DNA from: Mycetohabitans sp. B8
Lineage (GTDB): Bacteria; Pseudomonadota; Gammaproteobacteria; Burkholderiales; Burkholderiaceae
Length of the DNA stretch: 64,000 nucleotides
Assembly: GCF_021991875.1 (NCBI RefSeq)
Contig: NZ_JAHLKR010000008.1
Location: forward strand, 1-64,000
Reading direction: 5' to 3'
Shown here piece after piece: positions 8,297 to 18,042 of this stretch. Position 1 is the first letter of the stretch, and every line of letters begins with the position of its first letter. The translations under genes were made by a program, and so were the position numbers. The notes beneath the pieces were generated by a model. It saw nothing but the letters and a program-made list of their open reading frames with translations. It made no database searches and was not told the origin of the DNA.

Positions 8297-9847
8297 ATGA
8301 ATCTATTCCGCGCCCTCGTCACCGTCAGTGGCTTCACCTTGCTTTCCCGGATCACCGGATTGGCGCGTGAAACGCTGATTGCTCGCGCTTTTGGCGCCAG
8401 CCTGTACACCGACGCGTTCAATGTCGCATTCCGTATCCCGAATCTGCTGCGGCGACTGTCCGCCGAGGGCGCATTTTCGCAGGCGTTCGTGCCGATCCTG
8501 GCTGAGTTCAAGAGCCAGAAGGGGCACGAGGCGACGCGTACGCTAGTCGACGCGACCGCTACCGTGCTGGCCTGGGTGCTGGTCGGCCTGTCAGTGCTGG
8601 GTATCGCCGGCTCCGGGTTCGTCGTGTGGGTGGTCGCATCGGGGTTGCGTCACGACGCTCAGGCGTTCGGGCTCTCGGTGACGATGACACGGATCATGTT
8701 TCCATACATTGCGCTGATCTCGCTGACATCGCTGGCATCCGGCGTCTTGAATACTTATCGGAATTTTTCGCTGCCGGCATTTGCGCCTGTCCTGCTCAAT
8801 GTGAGCTTCATTGTCGCGGCGTTGGTCATTGCACCGCGCCTGGCCACCCCGATCTACGCGCTCGCTTTCGCAGTGTTGGCCGGCGGCGTGCTGCAGCTGC
8901 TTGTGCAACTGCCGGGGCTGAAACGGGTTCAAATGATGCCCCGAATCGGGCTCAATCCGGTCCGCGCGCTGGCCCACCCCGGGGTCAAGCGCGTTCTGTG
9001 GAAAATGATGCCCGCCAGCTTCGCAGTATCGGTCGCCCAGCTATCACTGATTGTCAATACCAATATCGCTTCGCACCTGGCGCCCGGTAGCGTATCGTGG
9101 TTATCGTACGCGGATCGGCTAATGGAGTTCCCGACCGCGTTGCTGGGTGTCGCGCTCGGCACGATTCTATTGCCCAGTTTATCTAAGGCGCACGCGGATG
9201 CCGATGCGGCAGAATATTCGGCGCTGCTCGACTGGGGTTTGCGGCTCACTTTTCTGCTGGCTGCCCCCAGTGCTGTCGCGCTGTTCGTCTACGCTGAACC
9301 CTTAACAGCCACACTGTTTAATTATGGAAGGTTTTCGGGCCACGATGTCGTGATGGTGTCGCGTGCATTGGCCGCCTATGGGTTGGGGTTGCTCGGGCTG
9401 ATCCTGATCAAAATCCTCGCGCCCGGTTTTTATGCTAAACAGGACATCAAGACCCCAGTGAAGATCGCGTTGGCGGTGCTAGTCGTCACGCAATTGTGCA
9501 ATGTCGTGTTCGTGCCCCATCTTGCCCATGCGGGCTTGTCGCTGAGCATCGGCATTGGCGCATGCGTGAATGCGCTGCTGCTGTTCGCCGGCTTGCGTCG
9601 GCGCTCGATCTACGTGCCATCGGCCGGATGGGGGCTGTTTTTCGTGCAGTTGGCCGGTGCATGCCTTGTGCTTGCCGGCGTGATGCGCTGGTTCAACCAG
9701 TCGTTCGATTGGGTCGCACTGGGGCTCCACCCGGGTATGCGCATTGCAGTACTAGGCGCTACGCTGCTCATCCTTGCCGCGCTCTATTTTGCGATGTTGT
9801 TTTTGATGGGCTTCAAATATGCGTACTTCCGCCGCCGCGTGAAATAA
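8297..9847 (+). CDS. murJ: lipid II flippase MurJ (MviN)
   Basis: The product is 516 residues with about 14 hydrophobic segments. MurJ flips lipid II across the inner membrane for peptidoglycan synthesis. The start MNLFRALVTVSGFTLLSRIT, followed by GLARETLIARAFGAS, is the family signature, and FRIPNLLRRLSAEGAFSQAF (about residues 48-67) is near-invariant in MurJ. The C-terminal half, with ILAPGFYAKQDIKTPVKIAL, is also typical. The SirB1-like gene begins seven bases after its stop, so the two are probably cotranscribed. Confidence 0.96.
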   Translation: MNLFRALVTVSGFTLLSRITGLARETLIARAFGASLYTDAFNVAFRIPNLLRRLSAEGAFSQAFVPILAEFKSQKGHEATRTLVDATATVLAWVLVGLSVLGIAGSGFVVWVVASGLRHDAQAFGLSVTMTRIMFPYIALISLTSLASGVLNTYRNFSLPAFAPVLLNVSFIVAALVIAPRLATPIYALAFAVLAGGVLQLLVQLPGLKRVQMMPRIGLNPVRALAHPGVKRVLWKMMPASFAVSVAQLSLIVNTNIASHLAPGSVSWLSYADRLMEFPTALLGVALGTILLPSLSKAHADADAAEYSALLDWGLRLTFLLAAPSAVALFVYAEPLTATLFNYGRFSGHDVVMVSRALAAYGLGLLGLILIKILAPGFYAKQDIKTPVKIALAVLVVTQLCNVVFVPHLAHAGLSLSIGIGACVNALLLFAGLRRRSIYVPSAGWGLFFVQLAGACLVLAGVMRWFNQSFDWVALGLHPGMRIAVLGATLLILAALYFAMLFLMGFKYAYFRRRVK

Positions 9848-9854
9848 CGAGCCG

Positions 9855-10697
9855 ATGACGACTTCCCGAATACTCGATTTTTTCACCGCATTAGTCGCGC
9901 AGGACGAGAGCCTGCCGCTGACCGAGGCCGCCTTGTCACTAGCGCAGGATGCCTATCCGGACCTGGACGTGCAGGGCACCCTCGCGGACATCGACGCGCT
10001 GGTGATGCGGCTGCGTCGACGCATGCCGCAGAGCGCCGACGTGGCGCAGAAGTTGTCAATGCTAAATCGATTCTTTTTCCAAGAGTTGGGATTTGGCGCG
10101 AACCTGAACGACTACTATGATCCGGACAACAGCCATCTGAACATGGTGCTCAAGAAGCGACGCGGCATTCCGATTTCGCTCGCCGTGATCTACTTGGAAA
10201 TGGCCGAGCAACTCGGATTACCCGTCAAGGGCGTGTCGTTCCCGGGTCACTTTCTGTTGCGGGCGACTATCACGGAAGGCGAAGTGATGCTGGACTCCAC
10301 AACCGGCGAGTCGCTGAGCAAGTCGCGTATGGTCGAGATGCTCGAGCCGTATTTGGACAAGGGCGGGCAATCGATCGCTGGCACGCTGCACGCGCTGCTG
10401 CAGCCGGCTACCGAGCGGGAGATCATCGCGCGGATGTTGCGCAATTTGAAAGCGATCTACCTGCAGACCGAACGCTGGCAACGGCTGTTGGCTGTCCAAC
10501 AACGACTCGTCATCTTGCTGCCGGAGAACATCGAGGAAGTCCGCGATCGCGGCTTCGCGTATGCGCGGCTGGACTATCTACGACCGGCACTGGACGATCT
10601 GGAGCGCTATCTGGAGCAGGAGCCCGACGCGGCCGATGCGACTGTCATCGAGTCGCAATTGCAGGAGTTGCGCCAGCGTACGCGTCACGGCGATTAA
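9855..10697 (+). CDS. SirB1-like transglutaminase/TPR family protein
   Basis: The product is 280 residues. The N-terminal two thirds match the SirB1 (transglutaminase-like fold) family: FFQELGFGANLNDYYDPDNS, LKKRRGIPISLAVIYLEMAE and VSFPGHFLLRA are the recognisable blocks. The last 90 residues form two tetratricopeptide-like repeats (RWQRLLAVQQRLVILLPENI, then RGFAYARLDYLRPALDDLER). The family is widespread beside murJ in betaproteobacteria. Its biochemical role is unclear, and nothing here shows a protease triad. It follows murJ by seven bases. Confidence 0.85.
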   Translation: MTTSRILDFFTALVAQDESLPLTEAALSLAQDAYPDLDVQGTLADIDALVMRLRRRMPQSADVAQKLSMLNRFFFQELGFGANLNDYYDPDNSHLNMVLKKRRGIPISLAVIYLEMAEQLGLPVKGVSFPGHFLLRATITEGEVMLDSTTGESLSKSRMVEMLEPYLDKGGQSIAGTLHALLQPATEREIIARMLRNLKAIYLQTERWQRLLAVQQRLVILLPENIEEVRDRGFAYARLDYLRPALDDLERYLEQEPDAADATVIESQLQELRQRTRHGD

Positions 10698-10801
10698 CGT
10701 CTCAACGCGGCAGCAACGGGTCCGGGTCTAGCCTGGGCCGTGCCCGCACCCAAGCCCGAGGCGCCACCCGTGATGACAAAAACGTTGTCGCGGATCGGCA
10801 T
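10694..10801 (-). pseudogene. N-terminal stub of a short-chain dehydrogenase (3-hydroxyacyl-CoA type)
   Basis: From the ATG at 10801 the minus strand reads MPIRDNVFVITGGASGLGAG and then loses similarity, stopping after 35 codons at 10694. The TGGASGLG glycine-rich NAD-binding motif and preceding strand match the N terminus of type II 3-hydroxyacyl-CoA dehydrogenases, which are normally about 250 residues. The rest of the gene is gone, and the stub's stop codon overlaps that of the SirB1-like gene on the other strand. It is a deletion remnant. Confidence 0.75.
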
Positions 10802-10917
10802 GTCGATTGTCTGCTGATGTCGATACGCGTGCACCCTCGTGAGCCGCGCGCATGGGCGGCGCCACGATCGTGGCGATCCTAAATCGTTGTGTCTTGGATC
10901 GCGCCGTTTTGTGCCGG

Positions 10918-11628
<711 letters not shown>

Positions 11629-11778
11629 TCAGCGTCGCACGCTAATCTGACTGCAGCCTGACGCACGGTGCGTATGCGCGGCAGACAACGCGTCGCCAAT
11701 AGGCGCCGTACCTGCCCCCGCCTGTCGCTACCGGGCGCGTGGCATAAGCGCCCGATTATGCCACGCGGCGCCCGATCC

Positions 11779-12594
11779 TCAGCCTCGCCGGGCGAGAATC
11801 GCGCGAACTCGCTCCAGGTCCGCCGGCGTGTCGACACCGGGCGGCGGCGCGTGTGGCGTAAGCAACACCGCGATCCGTTCCCCATGCCACATCGCCCGTA
11901 GTTGCTCGAGTGCCTCGGCGATTTCAACCGGGGCCTGCGAAAGGTCGGGGTAGCGGCGCAGGAAGCCAGCCCGGTATGCGTACAGGCCGATATGACGATG
12001 TACCGCAGTGCTCGGCGCCGGCAGCCGCGCGATGTCGACCACGGGCGCCGCGCCGTCCTCCGGACTCCATTGCGGCTGGTACGCATCGCGTGACCATGGG
12101 ATCGGCGCGCGGGAAAAATACAGTGCGATGCCGCGGGCATCGAGGACCACCTTCACGATGTTCGGATTAAAGACCTCCGCCGGCTCGGCGATCGGATGGG
12201 CGGCAGTGGCAATCGCACAATCGGGATTGGCGGCCAGGTGCGCGGCGACGCTGGCGACCAGCCGCGGCTCGATCAGCGGTTCGTCGCCTTGCACATTGAC
12301 CACCAGCGCGTCATCGGGCAGTCGGCAAGCCTGGACCACTTCGGCCAGCCGGTCGGTGCCGCTCGGATGGTCGGTGCGGGTCAGCAGCGTCTCGATGCCA
12401 TGCGCTCGGCACGCATTGAGCACGACTTCGGCGTCGGTGGCGACCAACACGCGGCTCGCGCCTGACGCGCGGGCCTGCTCGGCCACGCGTACCACCATGG
12501 GTTTGCCGGCTAGGTCGGCGAGCGGCTTGCCTGGCAGACGGGTGGACGCGAGGCGGGCCGGAATGACGACGATGAATGGAACGGCGGCGTGCAT
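11779..12594 (-). CDS. kdsB: 3-deoxy-manno-octulosonate cytidylyltransferase
   Basis: The product is 271 residues, taken from the ATG at 12594 ([20 protein letters not shown]). An in-frame ATG at 12651 would lie inside the Trm112-like gene. KdsB activates KDO as CMP-KDO for lipopolysaccharide inner-core synthesis in the cytosol. Markers are [57 protein letters not shown] and the late [15 protein letters not shown]. It starts four bases after the upstream Trm112-like stop, so lpxK, the Trm112-like gene and kdsB form one operon. Confidence 0.96.
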   Translation of the reverse strand: MHAAVPFIVVIPARLASTRLPGKPLADLAGKPMVVRVAEQARASGASRVLVATDAEVVLNACRAHGIETLLTRTDHPSGTDRLAEVVQACRLPDDALVVNVQGDEPLIEPRLVASVAAHLAANPDCAIATAAHPIAEPAEVFNPNIVKVVLDARGIALYFSRAPIPWSRDAYQPQWSPEDGAAPVVDIARLPAPSTAVHRHIGLYAYRAGFLRRYPDLSQAPVEIAEALEQLRAMWHGERIAVLLTPHAPPPGVDTPADLERVRAILARRG

Positions 12595-12598
12595 CGGA

Positions 12599-12793
12599 TC
12601 AGTTGCCGGCCGGCTCGACCGGCGTGCCTTCGACCGTCTGGCGCGCCTCATCGACCAGCATCACTGGAATGCCGTCGCGGATTGGATACGCGAGCTTATC
12701 GGCATGGCAAATCAGTTCCTGCGCGTTGCGATCATGGTGCAGAGGCCCCTTGCACAGCGGGCAGACGAGGATTTCAAGCAGGCGAGCGTCCAC
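12599..12793 (-). CDS. Trm112/YcaR-like zinc-ribbon protein
   Basis: The product is 64 residues from a GTG at 12793 (read as M, then [20 protein letters not shown]). CPLCK gives one zinc-binding pair. The partner position has Cys in [13 protein letters not shown], and the family ends with [16 protein letters not shown] as here. Its start lies inside the last 20 bases of lpxK, showing translational coupling. Trm112-like proteins in bacteria are small cytosolic proteins of uncertain role that typically sit between lpxK and kdsB. An ATG at 12817 gives eight extra residues and is less likely. Confidence 0.88.
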   Translation of the reverse strand: MDARLLEILVCPLCKGPLHHDRNAQELICHADKLAYPIRDGIPVMLVDEARQTVEGTPVEPAGN

Positions 12794-13805
12794 GAAGTTT
12801 CTCCACAACGAGCGCAATCAGGCGAGGATCGAGCGTGGCATCAACGGGCACCGCCCATAGACGCGTGTCACGCCAAGCCGTGCATTTTACCGCATCCTTT
12901 TCGGTGATTAGGATCGCATCGGCTGCATCGGTCACGAACGGGTTCTCATCGAAAGGATAGTGGTCGGGCAGCGCGCGTGTCGCGGGCACAAGGCCGCTCG
13001 CACGCAGGGTCGCGAAGAAACGCTCCGGCGCGCCGATGCCGGCAGCGGCCAGCACACGCTCGCCGGCAAACTGCGCCAGCGGCCGGCGCAGGCGCGGATT
13101 ATCCAGGTGCCATGCGTCGGCGGGCTGCAGCGTCAGCGCGAAAGTCGACGGCCATGGTGGCAGGCTGCGCTCGTAAGGACTGTTGATCAACGTTGCGTCG
13201 CGGGCGCGACTCAGCGGTTCGCGCAACGGCCCGGCGGGCAGCAGGAACCCGTTGCCCCCTAGTCGGTGATCGAAGACCACCAACTCGATGTCGCGCGCGA
13301 GCCGGTAGTGCTGCAGGCCGTCGTCGCTGACGATCACATCCACTTCCTGATGGGCCTGCACCAGCGCACGGGCGGCCGCGACTCGGTCCGGACAGACCCA
13401 CACGGGCACCCCGGTGCGGCGGGCGATCAGCAGTGGCTCATCGCCCGCCAGTGCAGGCGGCGACGCGGGGATGACCGCGGTGGGCCGCGCGATGCGCGCG
13501 CCATAGCCGCGCGACACCACGCCGGGCTTGAAGCCTGCGTCGCGCAACGCCTCGATCAGCGCGATGACGGTGGGTGTCTTACCGGTGCCGCCGACTGTTA
13601 CGTTGCCCACCACCACGACCGGTACGCTGACGTGCCACGTCTTGCGCCAGCCGCGCGCATACGCGAGTCGGCGCAGCGCGCAGACGGCGGCAAACAACTG
13701 GGACAAGGGCCATAGCGTGTACGCAAACACGCCACGGCGCTGCCATTCACGCGAGAACATAGGCTCGAGATGGGCGATGATGGCACGGGGCAGCGGCATA
13801 GGCAT
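12774..13805 (-). CDS. lpxK: tetraacyldisaccharide 4'-kinase LpxK
   Basis: The product is 343 residues from the ATG at 13805; upstream starts (13859) and 13799 are alternatives. LpxK phosphorylates the lipid A disaccharide at the 4' position at the inner membrane. An N-terminal hydrophobic anchor ([20 protein letters not shown]) precedes the Walker A loop [47 protein letters not shown] and [20 protein letters not shown] are strong LpxK blocks. In many relatives exbB and exbD lie just upstream. Here 13806-14234 contains no such genes. Confidence 0.95.
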   Translation of the reverse strand: MPMPLPRAIIAHLEPMFSREWQRRGVFAYTLWPLSQLFAAVCALRRLAYARGWRKTWHVSVPVVVVGNVTVGGTGKTPTVIALIEALRDAGFKPGVVSRGYGARIARPTAVIPASPPALAGDEPLLIARRTGVPVWVCPDRVAAARALVQAHQEVDVIVSDDGLQHYRLARDIELVVFDHRLGGNGFLLPAGPLREPLSRARDATLINSPYERSLPPWPSTFALTLQPADAWHLDNPRLRRPLAQFAGERVLAAAGIGAPERFFATLRASGLVPATRALPDHYPFDENPFVTDAADAILITEKDAVKCTAWRDTRLWAVPVDATLDPRLIALVVEKLRGRSPA

Positions 13806-14234
13806 GGCGGTGTGTACGGATGGGGTAGGGCGCCGGACAACGGCACGGCAGGCCGCCACTCTAACGTGGCGCAGGCGCGTGCGGCAAGCCGGCTGACAGG
13901 CGGGGTGGGCCTGATGTCTGCACGGGCGCGCCGATCATATTTGTCCCCGATGGGTTCGATGCCGACATACGTTGATGCCCGCATACTATCCCCAGTTATT
14001 GTAGATAACTTTGTGGAAATCCCGGGGTTACCGCCGGTAAGCTCATGGATCAGAAAGGTTTTTAGTGACTTGCCGTCCCCTGGAGCAGCGCGCAAAGCCT
14101 TACGCGGCAAAAGGTTTGACGCTCTCGCGCGGGTACGGCCGACCGGTGCGGCGCAAAGACCGGTAGAATCGACCGTGTGGACAGATGCGGCCCCGCCGGG
14201 GCGTACCAGATCCTCTCGTCCTCAATACCGTCCG
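13806..14234. other. intergenic region with DnaA-box-like cluster
   Basis: No gene is supportable between the divergent lpxK and xseA. Within it, 13986-14019 carries ctatcccca, tgtagataa and tttgtggaa, each one or more mismatches from the DnaA box TTATCCACA or its complement. A TAGAAT -10-like box near 14163-14168 could serve xseA. Confidence 0.4.
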
Positions 14235-15611
14235 ATGACAGCAGAATTTTCCTCCTCGGCTCCCTTTGTCGGCGGCGACGCGGTGATTCCCGTGTCTGCC
14301 TTGAATCGCGCGATCGGCACCTTGCTCGAGCGTGCGTTTGCGCTCGCCTGGATCGCCGGCGAAGTCTCGAACTTTACGCGGGCAGCCAGCGGCCATTGGT
14401 ATTTCTCGATCAAAGACGATCGTGCGCAGATTCGTTGCGTGATGTTCCGTGGCCGTGCCCAATATGCGCAGTTCACGCCGCGCGAGGGCGATCGGATCGA
14501 AGTGCGCGCCACGGTGGCGATGTACGAGCCGCGCGGCGAATTGCAGTTGAACGTGGAGGCTCTCCGGCGCACCGGGCAAGGTCGGCTGTACGAAGCGTTT
14601 TTGAAGCTGAAGGCGCAACTCGAGGCCGAGGGCCTGTTCGCCGCTGAACGCAAGCGCGCGCTGCCGCCGCACCCGCGGGCCATTGGTATCGTCACATCAT
14701 TGCAAGCCGCGGCGCTGCGCGACGTGCTGACCACGCTTGCACGGCGCGCCCCGCATGTGCCGGTCATCGTCTACCCGGCGCCGGTGCAGGGCGCTGACGC
14801 GGCCGCGCGCGTCGAGGCAATGATCGGCACGGCCAACCGCCGTGCCGAAGTCGATGTGCTGATCGTGTGCCGTGGCGGTGGTTCGATCGAGGACTTGTGG
14901 GCATTCAACGACGAATCGCTCGCGCGGGCAATCGCCTCCAGCGTGTTGCCGATCGTGTCCGGCGTCGGGCACGAAACCGATTTTACGATTGCCGACTTCG
15001 CGGCCGATGTTCGCGCGCCGACGCCGACGGCGGCCGCGGAACTGGTCAGTGCGCAACGCACCGTGCTGTTGCGCGAGTTGGACCATCGCCACGCGGCGCT
15101 GGCACGCGGTTTTGGCCGGATGATGGAGCGGCGCGCGCAGCAGTTAGACTGGCTCGCGCGCCGGCTCGTGAGCCCGTCTGAGCGGATCGCTAGGCAGCGT
15201 CAGCACCTGCGGCAATTGTCGCTGCGGTTGTGCTCGGCCGGCGCGCGTCCGGTGCGGGACGCGCGCGCGCGGCTAACGATGGTTCAGTTGCGCTGGCGGC
15301 GCGGCCGGCCTGACTTGGAGCGGGCGGCCGAACGTGTGCAGCGGCTCGGGCAGCGCTTGCGCGATGCACTGCACAGGCAGCACGAGCGTCGCCGCGCGCA
15401 GGTATCCGAGTTGGCTGCCCGCACCGAATTGCTCAGTCCGCGGCGCACGCTGGAGCGCGGCTATGCGGCGCTGATCGACCCGCACAGCGGCGCGGCGGTG
15501 CGCGCACCGGACGCGCTCAACCCGGGCCGCCGCGTGACGGTACACCTCGCGCACGGCAGCGCGGATCTCGGCATTGCGCACGTGCAACCTCGCTTCGATG
15601 AGACGTTTTAG
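14235..15611 (+). CDS. xseA: exodeoxyribonuclease VII large subunit
   Basis: The product is 458 residues from the ATG at 14235 (MTAEFSSSAPFVGGDAVIPV); the same frame is open to 13770 but that part is not conserved. XseA with XseB degrades single-stranded DNA. The N-terminal OB fold (GEVSNFTRAASGHWYFSIKD, CVMFRG) is followed by the catalytic core IGIVTSLQAAALRDVLTTL. Further blocks are VLIVCRGGGSIEDLWAFNDE, PIVSGVGHETDFTIADFAAD and VRAPTPTAAAE. A long coiled-coil region rich in Arg and Glu ends with RTLERGYA. sodB follows on the same strand after 294 bases. Confidence 0.96.
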   Translation: MTAEFSSSAPFVGGDAVIPVSALNRAIGTLLERAFALAWIAGEVSNFTRAASGHWYFSIKDDRAQIRCVMFRGRAQYAQFTPREGDRIEVRATVAMYEPRGELQLNVEALRRTGQGRLYEAFLKLKAQLEAEGLFAAERKRALPPHPRAIGIVTSLQAAALRDVLTTLARRAPHVPVIVYPAPVQGADAAARVEAMIGTANRRAEVDVLIVCRGGGSIEDLWAFNDESLARAIASSVLPIVSGVGHETDFTIADFAADVRAPTPTAAAELVSAQRTVLLRELDHRHAALARGFGRMMERRAQQLDWLARRLVSPSERIARQRQHLRQLSLRLCSAGARPVRDARARLTMVQLRWRRGRPDLERAAERVQRLGQRLRDALHRQHERRRAQVSELAARTELLSPRRTLERGYAALIDPHSGAAVRAPDALNPGRRVTVHLAHGSADLGIAHVQPRFDETF

Positions 15612-15816
15612 GGCGGCGCGCGGGCGGCGCCCTTTCGTGCGGATGGTGGGCGGCGCGAAGGGGGCGCGAAACCGGCAGGCTGGAGGTGAGCGTCGCATGC
15701 CCGCGGCGTCGGCGATATCGACGTCGTCTGTTGTGTGCAGAATGGCGCGCTGCCGAGCAGTTCTTGCTCATTTACAGGAGCAAGCAAAGCAATGCCGCGC
15801 ATAAAGGGCCGACGAT

Positions 15817-15845
15817 TTGCGAGGTTATTCCAACTCACCTAGAAT
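15817..15845 (+). promoter_or_regulatory. sigma-70-type promoter for sodB
   Basis: TTGCGA (15817-15822) and TAGAAT (15840-15845) are separated by exactly 17 bases. A start near 15852 would give a leader of about 54 bases, with a purine-rich aaaggaag shortly before the sodB ATG. Confidence 0.7.
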
Positions 15846-15905
15846 CAAGTGTTCGGCAGCATGACTCCCCCTGGTCCCCAATCCGTTATAAAGGAAGTTT
15901 GCACC

Positions 15906-16490
15906 ATGGCACAACATACGCTCCCCCCTCTGCCGTTCGCGAAGAATGCGCTGGCTCCGCACATCTCGGAAGAGACGCTGGAATTTCACTACGGCAAACA
16001 CCACCAGGCCTATGTGACGAACCTGAACAACCTGATTCCGGGTACAGAGTTCGAGAACCTGTCGCTGGAGGAGATCGTCAAGCAATCGTCGGGCGGCATC
16101 TTCAACAACGCAGCACAAGTGTGGAACCACACGTTTTTTTGGAACAGCCTGTCGCCGCAGGGCGGCGGCACGCCGACCGGCAAGCTCGGTGACGCGATCA
16201 ACGCGCAGTGGGGCTCGTACGACGCATTCAAGGAAGCTTTCGCAAAGGTGGCGGTCGGCACGTTCGGCTCCGGCTGGGCCTGGCTCGTGAAAAAGGCCGA
16301 TGGCTCACTGGATATCGTCTCGACCAGCAATGCCGCGACGCCACTGACGACCGACGTCACGCCGTTACTGACGCTGGACGTCTGGGAGCACGCGTACTAT
16401 ATCGACTATCGCAACGCGCGTCCGAAGTTTGTCGACGCATTCTGGAACGTTGTGAATTGGGATTTTGCCGCCAAGAACTTCGGCGTGTGA
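15906..16490 (+). CDS. sodB: iron superoxide dismutase
   Basis: The product is 194 residues from the ATG at 15906 ([20 protein letters not shown]). It dismutates superoxide in the cytosol. Metal ligands are recognisable as His28 in [13 protein letters not shown], the histidine in [13 protein letters not shown], and the Asp and His of [14 protein letters not shown]. The Fe-type features GSGWAWLV and FFWNSLSP and the short length point to FeSOD, not MnSOD. It has its own promoter, although xseA lies just upstream. Confidence 0.95.
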   Translation: MAQHTLPPLPFAKNALAPHISEETLEFHYGKHHQAYVTNLNNLIPGTEFENLSLEEIVKQSSGGIFNNAAQVWNHTFFWNSLSPQGGGTPTGKLGDAINAQWGSYDAFKEAFAKVAVGTFGSGWAWLVKKADGSLDIVSTSNAATPLTTDVTPLLTLDVWEHAYYIDYRNARPKFVDAFWNVVNWDFAAKNFGV

Positions 16491-16536
16491 AGCTCGCGCG
16501 CGGCATCGCCGCGCGTGTACCTGCAACGCGTCGCTC

Positions 16537-17841
16537 CTACGCGAGCGACGCGCCATTCCAGTCGATATCCGCGCACAGCACCATGAGGCGGTCCGCCACC
16601 CGTACCGCAATCGACGCAGTCACGCAAAGCTGCGCGTCATTGATCGACAGGTACGGCGGCGTGAATTGCACGTAGCCCGGTGTATGAACCGCCGACGTGA
16701 AGTACGGCCGGCGCTCCCAACTGGCCCCTTCCGAATGCTGCAATGGCGCGAAGCGCTTCGCACGCCGTTTCTGGCGTCCGGGCGCCACCACGTTGTCGCC
16801 AATCTGCAGGCCCGCGTCGTCGAGCAAAAAGCAGCGCGCCGTTTGACCGAGTGCCAACATGCCCGCACTGGCCGCTTGCATGGATGCGCCGCCGGCCAGG
16901 TGCCGCGCCCCGCTTTCCAGCGCCGCGACATAAGGTGCAAGGCGGGCTTTTTCGTTCGCCGAGCGCGTGGTGATGCGTTCACGCAGCGCACCGCTCAAGT
17001 GATCCAGCCTGCCGGCCGTGTCGGCCTGTGACGCCACGTCGACGTCGGGTGGCGCAAAGAAGTTGCCTTGCATGAAATCGACGTTGCATTCCAGCGCGAT
17101 CAGCGCCTCGCGCTCGGTCGCGAGCCCACCGAGCAGCACGAGCTGTCCCGACTCGTGCAGCAACGAAACGAGCCCGGGCAATACCCGTTCGATATGCGTG
17201 TGCTCGATCGCCTGCTGCATGATGTACCGGTCCAGCGTGACGATGTCCGGCTGCAACGCCCACACACGCTCGATATTCGAATGCTTGACACCGAAGCCGT
17301 CTAGGGCGATCAGAAATCCCGCTCGCCGCAGGTTGTTGATGACATCGGCGAATCGCTTCGTTTCGCCGCCAGCCTGTTCCGCTGGCAACTCCAGCACGAC
17401 ACCTTGCGTCGCCAGTCCGAGCGTTTTCATTGCCGCGACCAGTGCGTCTGCATAGCTGGTGTCGGTCAGCGCGACCGGCGTCAGGCTCAGGAACAGCCAT
17501 TCGTCTTGTTTCTCGAGCGCGCAGAAGTTGTTCAGGTGCAGCGATTCGGCGAGCCGCCCGAGTTCCAGTAGGTCGCCTTGTCGCGCTGCCTGCACGAATA
17601 CCTCGTGCGACGGCACGTGTTCGCGTGTCGCATCGCGCGCGCGCAGTGACGCGTGGTACCCGATCGCGCGCCGGTGTGACACGCTCAATACCGGCTGGAA
17701 AACGCTGAAGATCGTATAGTCGCCGTAGCGCACGGTCCGGCGCGCGCCTTCGTCGCCGGAGAACGGGCGAACCGGCGACAAGCCTGCTGACTCGACATCG
17801 AGCAGGCTGGAAGGCCAAGGGGATGCTTTAGAAGGCGTCAT
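16537..17841 (-). CDS. degenerate EAL-domain protein with C-terminal sensor-like domain
   Basis: The product is 434 residues from the ATG at 17841. Residues about 35-275 follow the EAL phosphodiesterase fold (IFSVFQPVLSVSHRRAIGYH, LALQPDIVTLDR-like strand, LLGGLATEREALIAL, FMQGNFFAPP). The active-site motif E-A-L is replaced (GYHASLRAR) and the D-D-F-G-T motif reads DGFGVKHSN, so metal-dependent c-di-GMP hydrolysis is unlikely. The C-terminal 120 residues (QIGDNVVAPG, WERRPYFTSAVHTPGYVQFT) resemble a PDC/Cache-like module. It may be a c-di-GMP receptor or a protein-interaction module. No transmembrane segment is evident. Confidence 0.8.
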   Translation of the reverse strand: MTPSKASPWPSSLLDVESAGLSPVRPFSGDEGARRTVRYGDYTIFSVFQPVLSVSHRRAIGYHASLRARDATREHVPSHEVFVQAARQGDLLELGRLAESLHLNNFCALEKQDEWLFLSLTPVALTDTSYADALVAAMKTLGLATQGVVLELPAEQAGGETKRFADVINNLRRAGFLIALDGFGVKHSNIERVWALQPDIVTLDRYIMQQAIEHTHIERVLPGLVSLLHESGQLVLLGGLATEREALIALECNVDFMQGNFFAPPDVDVASQADTAGRLDHLSGALRERITTRSANEKARLAPYVAALESGARHLAGGASMQAASAGMLALGQTARCFLLDDAGLQIGDNVVAPGRQKRRAKRFAPLQHSEGASWERRPYFTSAVHTPGYVQFTPPYLSINDAQLCVTASIAVRVADRLMVLCADIDWNGASLA

Positions 17842-18042
17842 AAACTCAATACCACGGGGTCGCGTCCTGCTCACAACCTCAGCATAGCGGCATTCAGACT
17901 GTTTGCAAGTTCTGTGCGAAGCAATACGCCGGCGCGGCGTAGGCAGCACGCGGTGCCCGCTTCGGGCGGTGCCCCGGTGCGGTGCGTACGCGTGGAGCGA
18001 TGGCGTTGCGCAATGCGTGACATGCACGCAGCCGTGCGCCGC

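Noticed and set aside
13986-14019. Replication origin
   Set aside because: The DnaA-like boxes are imperfect and few, no dnaA, dnaN, parA or rpmH lies nearby, and no AT-rich unwinding region is visible.
13770-14234. Long N-terminal extension of xseA
   Set aside because: The frame is open by chance. Family similarity begins only after the ATG at 14235, and the extension overlaps the promoter-like sequence.
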